Assembly (NCBI GenBank): GCA_037043235.1 | Contig: JAWRVZ010000138.1 | Coordinates: forward strand, 518,501-582,500 | DNA: 64,000 bases | Direction: 5' to 3' | Origin: Rhodeus uyekii | Taxonomy: Eukaryota > Chordata > Actinopteri > Cypriniformes > Acheilognathidae | Part shown: one piece after another, positions 58,101 to 64,000 of the stretch | Layout of the letters: each line of letters starts with the position of its first letter | Position numbering within the stretch: position 1 is the first letter of the stretch | Position numbers and translations under genes: made by a program | The notes under the pieces: generated by a model | Told to the model about the DNA's origin: nothing | Seen by the model: the letters and a program-made list of their open reading frames with translations, nothing else | Database searches by the model: none

Positions 58101-58446
58101 GTGCAGCTGGGAAATGATCGGACAGCTCATAAGGTTCTTCAGGAACCCATTGCTTGTGCTCCAAACACCACAGGATCTGCACAGATAACACACATTAGTA
58201 TATTAAACAACACCTAAATCTTTTACAGAATGGTTTTTAATTACATTTACGAAAAAATCTAAAGCAATAAGCACTGTACACACCCACTCAAAGGAGAGGA
58301 TCCAGCAGCCGCGAGCGATGCCCAACAGGACATTCAGAGTGCGCCGAGGGCTGCCGGACACCACATGAGTGGTGCTCTCACACACCTCACTGACCACGGT
58401 GAAACCGCCCAGACTGCTGACCAGCTGGAACACTAACTCTTGCTTC
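38594..58446 (-). CDS. mcph1: Microcephalin, C-terminal exons (partial gene)
   Basis: Four coding exons on the minus strand: 58446-58284, 58176-58099, 41089-40852 and 38646-38594. All have AG/GT borders and continuous phase. They encode the C-terminal tandem BRCT repeats. BRCT2 includes LVSSLGGFTVVSEVCESTTHVVSG, TLNVLLGIARGCWILSFEW, then WVPEEPYELSDHFPAAP. BRCT3 includes RPMFVSPHS, LIQLCGGAVCRSVRQAGICIG and SEQWVLDCVTHLTLLPYDEY, ending ILE-stop. In mammals this pair binds phosphorylated H2AX and acts in chromosome condensation and the damage response. N-terminal exons (BRCT1 and the large central exon) are expected beyond 64000; I found none between 58447 and 64000. The 17-kb intron 58098-41090 contains all of angpt2. 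Confidence 0.94.
38765..39070. mobile_element. hAT (Charlie-like) relic
   Basis: It starts caggggtgcttgtgagctac and continues 'aagtcaaaatgatctatctactataaaaatacaaaacat', matching 61744-61840. The later 'cagtcgtttttcagagggaagtcagtgtcgtgg' matches (inverted) 9580-9650. A CAGGGGTG terminus is typical of hAT elements. No transposase frame remains. Confidence 0.55.
39440..39560. repeat. Interspersed repeat shared with 47660
   Basis: 'cttacggctcaaaagttattagcat' and 'ggtttggacagttggcggcgctagagggattcgg' recur with small changes at 47668-47740 inside angpt2 intron 1. Class not known to me. Confidence 0.5.
39674..40387. mobile_element. Complete Tigger-type MITE-like element
   Basis: It begins CAGTAATACCTCGGTTTACG and ends gtaaactgagatattactg, with TA on both sides (39672-39673, 40388-40389). 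It is 714 bp with no transposase frame. It belongs to the same family as the copies at 5205 and 5917 and is the only one here with both ends intact. It lies in the last mcph1 intron. Confidence 0.8.
40852..41089 (-). CDS. mcph1: mcph1 penultimate exon (BRCT3)
   Basis: A 238-nt exon opening ICRLQQHLSAGEHQ and containing FVSPHS, LTQLIQLCGGAVCRSVRQAG, ICIGPYHGK and LSEQWVL. It ends one base into an Asp codon that is completed in the last exon. It is the first exon after the intron that hosts angpt2. Confidence 0.93.
41869..42370. mobile_element. Tigger-type element, left part
   Basis: It begins CAGTAATACCTCGAGATACG after TA. The first 150 bp match the element at 27273 ('gagcataatccg', 'gcagagctcgtaactc', 'ccgttccagatccgtaaca'), and 'acagacagtagc' plus 'cttattctgtatcgtaacttac' are also shared. 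The right end is not found, so the limit is approximate. Confidence 0.6.
42371..44600. other. mcph1 intron / angpt2 upstream DNA
   Basis: No exon or mobile element is recognised. It lies within the large mcph1 intron and directly upstream of angpt2, so angpt2 control elements are to be expected. I see no specific site that I would call, apart from a (GT)n run at about 43493-43505. Confidence 0.45.
44602..44607 (+). promoter_or_regulatory. TATA box of angpt2
   Basis: TATAAA within 'gtcatataaatgag', 124 bp upstream of the angpt2 ATG. It predicts a start near 44630 and a 5'UTR of about 100 nt. The flanking DNA (44400-44600) is GC-rich. Confidence 0.6.
44731..56004 (+). CDS. angpt2: Angiopoietin-2 (complete)
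   Basis: Nine coding exons: 44731-45009, 47810-47965, 49952-50073, 50202-50437, 51858-51985, 52676-52777, 52857-53023, 54969-55099 and 55844-56004. All have AG/GT borders and consistent phases, totalling 1482 nt (493 aa; human about 496). Residues 1-19 form a signal peptide (MLNTSILFLIYCLSVGKAF). Residues about 60-260 are coiled coil, used for multimer formation. From C281 (YNDCAGVFRSG) to the end lies the fibrinogen-like domain: CDMETDGGGWTVIQ, WLGNAIISKL, the calcium-site block KDVDNDKCICKCSQ (423-436) and the Tie2-contact region FNGIKWYYWKGSAYSLK. Choice of 2 over 1 or 4 rests on overall similarity and the mcph1 intron location. Secreted ligand of the Tie2 receptor in vessel remodelling. 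No disabling change was seen. The a/b ohnologue is not assignable here. Confidence 0.95.
46325..47531 (+). mobile_element. Tc1/mariner transposon with broken transposase
   Basis: In angpt2 intron 1. A frame at 46427 reads MSEQMRIWSKELPEELRDRI and VARHRSGHGYKNI (paired-type HTH). Later pieces read FQQDNEPKHTDK (about 47120) and SPDLNPTEHL (about 47211), the second and third catalytic regions. Frameshifts separate them. The right end ggggtgctgtgtgtacat is Tc1-like; the left terminus is worn away. Confidence 0.8.
47660..47755. repeat. Interspersed repeat shared with 39440
   Basis: 'cttacggttcaaaggttattagcatt' and 'ctttggacaggtggtagagggattgagtt' match 39440-39530. It is just upstream of angpt2 exon 2. 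Confidence 0.5.
48922..48985. repeat. Short inverted repeat element, second copy
   Basis: 'gaccgtatgttttcgcatgcaccttatag' through 'cttatggtgcggaaaatacggtaa' closely matches 20083-20153. It lies in angpt2 intron 2. Confidence 0.5.
49111..49180. repeat. Poly(A) followed by (TA)n
   Basis: About 34 A, then about 18 TA units. Simple repeat in angpt2 intron 2. No retroposon body is evident on either side. Confidence 0.9.
50925..51125. repeat. Possible worn LTR fragment
   Basis: 'ctttattcaaaaacactttaaatataacataaacggcact' and 'acaaacacagaatagggaacagctgacgggaca' resemble the layout of the solo LTR at 32310 on the same strand. The ends are not definable, so this is tentative. Confidence 0.3.
51858..56004 (+). 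CDS. angpt2: angpt2 exons 5-9, fibrinogen-like domain
   Basis: Exons 51858-51985, 52676-52777, 52857-53023, 54969-55099 and 55844-56004 encode the receptor-binding half. The cysteines sit in CAGVF, YCDME, CICKC and FDACGPSN, as in vertebrate angiopoietins, so the disulfide pattern is kept. The stop follows MMIRPSNF. Confidence 0.94.
53024..54968. other. angpt2 intron 7
   Basis: A 1.9-kb intron without a recognised element. Bases 53440-53540 are low complexity. At 54770-54900 there is a GC-richer patch with a B-box-like GTTCAAATCC, which could be a worn tRNA-derived SINE, but no A box or 3' tail was found. Confidence 0.4.
56619..57002 (+). terminator. Candidate angpt2 polyadenylation signals
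   Basis: AATAAA occurs at 56619-56624 and 56997-57002, 0.6 and 1.0 kb after the stop. Either could end the 3'UTR. The sequence between the stop and here is AT-rich, as expected of a 3'UTR. Which is used is unknown. Confidence 0.4.
57003..58098. other. mcph1 intron downstream of angpt2
   Basis: This separates the angpt2 3' end from the mcph1 BRCT2 exons. No exon or element is recognised. Short open frames here carry no family signature. Confidence 0.5.
58099..58446 (-). CDS. mcph1: mcph1 exons encoding BRCT2
   Basis: Exon 58446-58284 (163 nt) starts in phase 1 with KQELVFQLVSSLGGF and ends GCWILSFEW. Exon 58176-58099 (78 nt) continues ILWCLEHKQWVPEEPYELSD and ends HFPAAP before a GTAAGT donor. 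The Trp in GCWIL is the conserved BRCT core tryptophan. Confidence 0.94.
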
Positions 58447-58836
58447 CTAAACACAAACACCACAAATCAGAAACTTCTGAAGTTTTCATTCATGTGCAAA
58501 AAATGTTTTATTACCGTTCTGTTTTCCAAAAGAAATCAACGTATTTGATGCTTGAGATGCAACTAAAACGATGATTAAAGCACGAACACAAGTCTATCAA
58601 TGAGTTATGTAAACTTCCCTTTAAATTAAGTAGATTTTTCAGATATTTGTTCTTGTTTTAATCAATCACTTTTGCTCAATTTTTCAGTAAACGTATCAAA
58701 TATCAATTTCACAGAAAAAAAGACTTAATATTTGATGTCATTTTGCATCTCAAGTAAATGTATCTCGACTTAAAGGCATAGTAAGCAATTTCTGTTAAGC
58801 CACTACACACTTGTAGCCAATCAGCAGTAGGGAACA

Positions 58837-59801
58837 TAGTCACGGCCAAAATGTTTGGCCTCCCTGAAATTTTCCCAGAAAATCAAGTATTGCTACCAGA
58901 AAAATATTGCCTTAACACGTTTTGCTATACACGTTTATTCTCTTTGTGTGTACTGGGACGAAAAAAAATAAATAAAGCAAATTTCACACAAAGCACACAA
59001 AAATGGGCTGAACAAAATTATTTGCACCCTTAATTTAATAGTTGGTTGCACACCCTTTTGAAGAAAAAAAAACTGAAATCAATCGCTGTAGTCTTTCCCA
59101 AAGGCTTTTTTATGTCTCTGTGTCAGCAGTGGGTCCTCCTGGGTCTCCTGCCATAGTGTTTCATTTTATTCAAATGTTATAAAATGTCAACGGATAGTTC
59201 GCACTGACACTGATGCACCCTGAGCCTGCAGGACAGCTTGAATTTCTTTGTAACTTGTTTCCACGTCCAGGGAGATTAGCTACAGTGTCATGGGTTGCAA
59301 ACGTCTTGATAATGTCGCACACTGTGGACAAAGGAACATCTAGATCTCTGGAGATGGACTTGTAACCTTGAGATTGATATTTCTCCACAATATTTGTTCT
59401 CAAGTCCTCAGACAGTGTTCTTCTCCTCTTTCTTTTGTTTAGTGTGGCACACACAGACACACAATGTAAAGACAGTCAACTTCTCTCCTGTTTATCTGTT
59501 TTCAGGTGTGGTTTTTATATTGCTCACAACTGTTACTTGCCCCAGGTGAGTTTAAAGGAGCATCACATGCTTGAAACAATCTTATTCATCCACAATATTG
59601 AAAGTGTGCCAATTATTTTGTCCAGCGCATTTTTTGAGTTTTGTGTGAAATTATGTGGAATTAGCTTTTTTCCTCTTTTTTTGTTTTGTTCCAATATATA
59701 CACACAGGGAATAAATGTGTATAGCAAAACGTGTTACTGCAATACTTTTCTGTGAGCAATACCCCTAAACATTTCAGGGGTGCCAAAAATTGACCAAACT
59801 G
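58837..59801 (-). mobile_element. Tc1-type transposon with long inverted repeats
   Basis: The two ends are imperfect inverted repeats of about 130 bp ('acacgttttgctatacacgtttattc' on the left, the inverse of 'aataaatgtgtatagcaaaacgtg' on the right). The minus-strand frame 59460-59170 reads NKRKRRRTLSEDLRTNIVEK, then SISRDLDVPLSTVCDIIKTF and TVANLPGRG: the paired-like DNA-binding N-terminus of a Tc1 transposase. The catalytic half is deleted. It lies upstream of the mcph1 BRCT2 exons. Confidence 0.8.
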
Positions 59802-60764
59802 TTAAGTGTTTAAGATGGAGAAAAGAGACTGAGGGAGATTTAAAGAAAGAGAAAGAAACAAGACATATCATAGAAGAAAAAGTCAGAGGAATGTCACTGG
59901 AAAAAGAAGGGTTATGATCAGGCAAGAGCTTTACAGAGATATCCACTCGAGCATTGTATGCTGGGGCATTGGGAGACGGAGCAATGTTTCTCAGAAAGCA
60001 CTTACTTATTACTTAGAAAACATGACAAAACCACAGAGATAACGTGTGATCAGAAGGGAAAGTAAAAGATGTTCCATATTCTAGCAGAGGTGGGTAGTAG
60101 AATATAGGTGGTAGGAGATTATTTTTATGGGAAAATATTTGATTTTCACAGAGAAAGGTTGCTGACAGTAGAAAAAACAGGAAAACAGTTTTTCCAGAGT
60201 TTACAATGTTGAAACTAGAAATGTCTTGTTTTCTTCAATGAAAACAATTGCATAGAACATTCCTGTCTGAGTGCCAAAAAATCGGTTCCCCAAGTTCACA
60301 TGCCTGTAACTCAAATAGTACTAAAGATCTCAAGATGGTTTTGCATTGTTTCTAAGCAAATGTTTATTTTGAAACAATTAAGTAGTGGCACATTAACGTG
60401 CTCTCAGTAGTCTAATAGGAAGATTTTTTCATTAATTAGTTTCAGAGATATTTGAAAGTGTTTCGTTCGTTTTAATAGCATCTGAAGATAGCAGGAGTTC
60501 AAATGTGCAGTACTGTAACTACATGTTTGAAACCAGTTTCATGCCTCATAGGAAAGCATTTGCTCTCGACACACAATGCATTTACATCAGTACACCAAGA
60601 TGTTCTTTACCTGGGTTAAGTTTTAAAATGTTTTATTGTTATAACATTAAGCAGTTTTACAGACCAAGTATGCATGGAATCATTAATACCACCTCGAAAT
60701 TTGAAACATTTAAGCGGTCTCACAATTTAAATAGTTATTTTTAAATATTATTTTGAACACAGAG
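59802..60764. other. mcph1 intron, unassigned
   Basis: AT-rich DNA with no recognised exon or repeat. Confidence 0.5.
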
Positions 60765-61110
60765 CATTTAAACGATGCCCAATTGGCATTAAGGGGCCTA
60801 AATTGTGCCAAAACCATTACACCACCACCAGCAGCCTGCACAGTGGTAACAAGGCATGATGGATCCATGTTCTCATTCTGTTTACGCCAAATTCTGACTC
60901 TACCATCTGAATGTCTCACAGAAATCCAGACTCATCAGACTAGGCAACATTTTTCCAGTCTTCAACTGTCCAGTTTTGGTGACTCGTGCAAATTGTAGCC
61001 TCTTTTTCCTGTTTGTAGTGGAGATGAGCGGCACCCGGTGGGGTCTTCTGCTGTTGTAGCCCATCCGCCTCAAGGTTGTGCGTGTTGTGGCTTCACAAAT
61101 GCTTTGTGCC
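60765..61110 (-). mobile_element. Tc1/mariner fragment (inverted relative of 36847)
   Basis: The minus strand contains 'cagactcatcagac...', 'gtgagacattcagatggtagagtcagaat', 'catgatggatcc' and 'accactgtgcaggct', each matching the central transposase region of the element at 36847-37893. It is truncated at both sides. Confidence 0.75.
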
Positions 61111-61743
61111 TTAAAATGAACGTTTCCAAATGAAAAATGTATTCGGAATCAGAATCTAAAAATCATATTGATATATCATTAATACTTCTTGTGTTACAGG
61201 CAGGAATAAACAGCAGAAACATTTATATTTTGGCATTCAGACAGACGTGTCCCAGCAGTTGTTTTGATAGGCGGAAACGGTTCTTCATAAATTCATCTTT
61301 AAATAGAAGTATTAGCTGTATGCAAAGACCCACATCAGGTTTTCAGCTACTAGAAATGGGTACAATTCAACAATTTGAACAGTCACAGTGGGATCCCCAT
61401 ATCTCTGGGATTTAACCATATAGGGCCTTTAAAGTAAAGACTCCAAAAGAGAAGTTTACTAAGAACCAGAATCTAATAGGATATTGAGATATCTTTAACA
61501 TGCTTCAGTTACAGGCACACAAAATTCCTCAATCTACATGAAAGCGGATTGCTTTGATAGAGGAAACGATACATTTCTAGTTTTAATATAGTTTGTTCTT
61601 CACATGATCCTCTTTAAAAGAAAAAATAATTAGCTGTATGCAAAGTGGCCCACAATATGCGTGACAACTTAATTGACTATCAGAGCCATATTGACATCCC
61701 AATCTCTAGAATTGAGCCATATTAACAGTTGTATATAGGGCAG

Positions 61744-62010
61744 GGGTGCCACACTTTTTTTAACTCTTGTGAGCAACTTAAAATGTCCAAGTCAAAATGA
61801 TCTACCTACTACAAAAAAATACAAAACATGCATTTATGAATATATTGAGAACTATTGGTTTAGCTTGCATGAACACTAAACCCAATATTGCATTCTTAGT
61901 TCGCCTTTCAGAGGAAGTTAGTGTCATTGTTTTTATAAACAGTCTGAAAAGGTCGCTCCACGTTTCCCTTCTTCGGTATAGCAAATGACAGACTGGCAGA
62001 TGAAGCAAAC
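61744..62010. mobile_element. hAT (Charlie-like) relic
   Basis: It starts caggggtgccacactttttt, an hAT-type terminus, and continues 'aagtcaaaatgatctacctactacaaaaaaatacaaaacat' as at 38805. Then 'cctttcagaggaagttagtgtc' matches 38985-39005. No transposase is left. Confidence 0.6.
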
Positions 62011-63853
62011 ACACTTCCAAAACGACATGGAAGATGTACGGAAGTGGAAGTTTTGACTTCTTTGTCAAGCTCCCCCACTCATTTTTAGACCCTTCCTTAA
62101 GTTTAAAAGAAATAAATGGGAGGCTAACTCACTAGCTTGATAGTTTAGCCGCACTTGCAACTGCAGGCGGTCGATCCTTTTCCCATTTTTTTCATTTAGC
62201 TCCTAAACTAAGCAGTTGTTTTGGTGCTGCGACTCAAGCGGTTTGAGAAGGCTTTACGCCACTTGTATGGATCAGTGCTGTGTTTTTGGTGCCAACAAAA
62301 CGGAGCGGAAAGGGAAATCGTCTGATTCCGGTCCCTGGCCAGTCGATCCGTGCATCTCTAAAAACATATCAATACCACAAGAAAAGAACCAAACCCTAGA
62401 AGAATAAAGATGTCTTTAATGTTTCTTGAGATTCCTACATGCAAACGCCGGGGGAAAACACTACCGTCACCTTTGGCGCATAATCAAACACAGACGTCCA
62501 TAAGACAACAGATTTCACTATCTATGAGTATGAGGATGCCATCTTTCCGAATTATACCCTCCAGTAACTTGACTCAATCTCAGATGAAAATTGTCATTTT
62601 GACCCATCTACAGAATAGTTACACAATTTGCATCCATGACATTTAATATTTTGGTTGTCATCACTATATGTTTGGCTTTCACCAGATAAAATACAATCAA
62701 ATATTGGGCACCATTGGTTGAGCTTTATTATTCTCATAGTATCAAAGCACAGTAATAGATACTCACTCAGTGGGCATGCTCGTCATTACCAAGGATCTAT
62801 TCTTCTGGAAAGACAGAAAAAAGGAATTAAAAACATTAAAAGTTCATTTGTTTTTACCAGTGCACTAAATGTTTTTTTGATGCCAATCTAACTTCCATCT
62901 CAGACACATGTACTATGGAGCTCCTGTTTTGTTTGAGAGCAGCATAAAGCAGTAAACACATGCCGGATATCTGCATATTTGGTGAACAAAAAGGAAATGA
63001 AAGCCCAAGGCCGTACGGGAGGGGAAGCAGTCGAGATGCGTTTGAGCAGTTCAGCGTGGCACTTTAAATCGGTCCCCTGTACCCTGGCCTCAGTGCAAAC
63101 ACATCAGCGGCCTTCCTCTCTATTCCTACAGGAAGTTGGGGTTTACATCCATCAATGAACTGGGCAGCTAAAACAGGTTCATACACAACATGTTTACCAA
63201 AATGCTTTCTGAACCATGACACAAATATGTGGCCAGGTGCCAGCGATGGTTCCAGTCAACAGACGAGAACGACACTGCTTGTAAAATGTGTCAGACTCTT
63301 TCTACAGATGCTTTAACATGTCAAACATCTCTGTTAAATAACAATTACTCTGTGTGTTTTCACAAAACATGTAAGCCATGAATTAAGCGGAGTTGTATCG
63401 TTAGTACCGCCTGACACAGAGCATCACAATACAGCACAGCCCCTCATGCCTCACTGCTGTTTTTAAACGGCGGTGTTAAAATAATGTTACAATTAACTAC
63501 AGAAATAATAAACAGTTTATTTTGCTGAAATAAACAATACGTGGAACTATATTGTTCATGTTGCAGTGATGCACAAAACAGTTTGGTGACACAGTCATAG
63601 TGACTTTATCGTCAATTAAACCGCTATTGATTGACTGGAACTAATCATCTAATAAACTTTAATATATCATGCTCTATATACAGAATCTGTTTGGAAGATG
63701 TGATTTAAAAACCATGTAATGCATGGCTAAACGATTAGAACACATTATTCCAGATGAAATGGATACCGATCAAACAGGTGTAAAAAAAAAAAGAAAAAGA
63801 AAAAAAAGACGACATTTTAGACAGTGAATTTAATTAAACTAGTGCATTCATAT
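62011..63853. other. mcph1 intron, unassigned
   Basis: No further mcph1 exon could be recognised. Small open frames at 62216 and 62410 have no clear homology. Nothing else with supportable structure. Confidence 0.45.
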
Positions 63854-63930
63854 GGAAGCCCGTTTCCGCCACAGTTGAGAAAAAAAGGATCTCGTAATGA
63901 GAAATGTTCGTGAAATAATATCTTGTGCGC
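63854..63930. repeat. Half copy of the GGAAGCCCGTTTCC MITE
   Basis: 'ggaagcccgtttccgccaca' and 'gttgagaaaaaa' match the end of the palindromic MITE at 23473-23605. The other half is missing before the window ends. Confidence 0.6.
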
Positions 63931-64000
63931 ATGCGCAGAGCAGAAGCTCTAGCGACACCCGCTGGTCAAAGCGTGTAAGTGCGAGATCACAGCAAACATG

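Noticed and set aside
62216..62646. Two small plus-strand frames (MDQCCVFGANKTERK... and following), briefly considered as a THAP-like or transposase remnant
   Set aside because: Only one short Cys-containing stretch is suggestive. No C2CH spacing or catalytic region could be traced.
58447..64000. Search for further mcph1 exons (N-terminal BRCT1 or the large central exon)
   Set aside because: No minus-strand frame with BRCT or microcephalin features and flanking splice sites was found. These exons are presumed to lie beyond the window.
1..64000. tRNA or other structural RNA genes
   Set aside because: No cloverleaf with paired A and B boxes, and no recognisable snRNA, rRNA or microRNA hairpin, could be supported by eye.

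Overview
The window is nuclear DNA of a bony fish, most likely a cypriniform. It holds split vertebrate genes with canonical GT-AG introns in a background of teleost-style repeats (Tc1/mariner, Tigger/pogo, hAT, L2/CR1 LINEs, MITEs). One interspersed repeat near 33.7 kb resembles a sequence I associate with cyprinid genomes. All gene names rest on protein similarity recognised by eye. No database search was run.

Four protein-coding genes can be reconstructed exon by exon. (1) gtpbp2, minus strand: its first five coding exons lie between 4661 and 1212, and the rest lies left of the window. (2) agpat5, minus strand, 30324 to 17225: eight coding exons, complete, 364 aa. (3) angpt2, plus strand, 44731 to 56004: nine coding exons, complete, 493 aa. 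(4) mcph1, minus strand: only its last four coding exons are present (58446-58284, 58176-58099, 41089-40852, 38646-38594), and its 5' part lies right of the window. angpt2 sits entirely inside the 17-kb mcph1 intron between 58099 and 41089, on the opposite strand. agpat5 follows mcph1 on the same strand. Human 8p23.1 has the same order and orientations, so this is old microsynteny. gtpbp2 is not part of the human block.

Layout: 0-4.7 kb gtpbp2 5' half; 4.7-9.7 kb a transposon cluster (Tigger-type copies, one carrying an hAT copy); 9.75-15.1 kb a near-intact L2/CR1-type LINE on the minus strand; 15.1-17.2 kb unassigned sequence and probable agpat5 3'UTR; 17.2-30.3 kb agpat5, with intron 1 holding a three-level nested transposon insertion; 30.3-31 kb the CpG-rich agpat5 promoter region; 31-38.4 kb intergenic (solo LTR, split 14-bp minisatellite, Tc1 relic); 38.4-64 kb mcph1 with nested angpt2 and more Tc1, Tigger and hAT relics.

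The genes do not form a pathway. angpt2 encodes a secreted Tie2 ligand, agpat5 a lysophosphatidate acyltransferase, mcph1 a BRCT chromatin/DNA-damage protein and gtpbp2 a translational GTPase. The most unusual observations are: the LINE, whose ORF1 and ORF2 share one frame split by a single TGA, with no ATG before the endonuclease active site of ORF2; an unclassified 1.45-kb inverted-repeat element with an internal array of TGCGGTAAGGAC motifs; and a partial duplication of agpat5 exon 4 that carries its splice donor.
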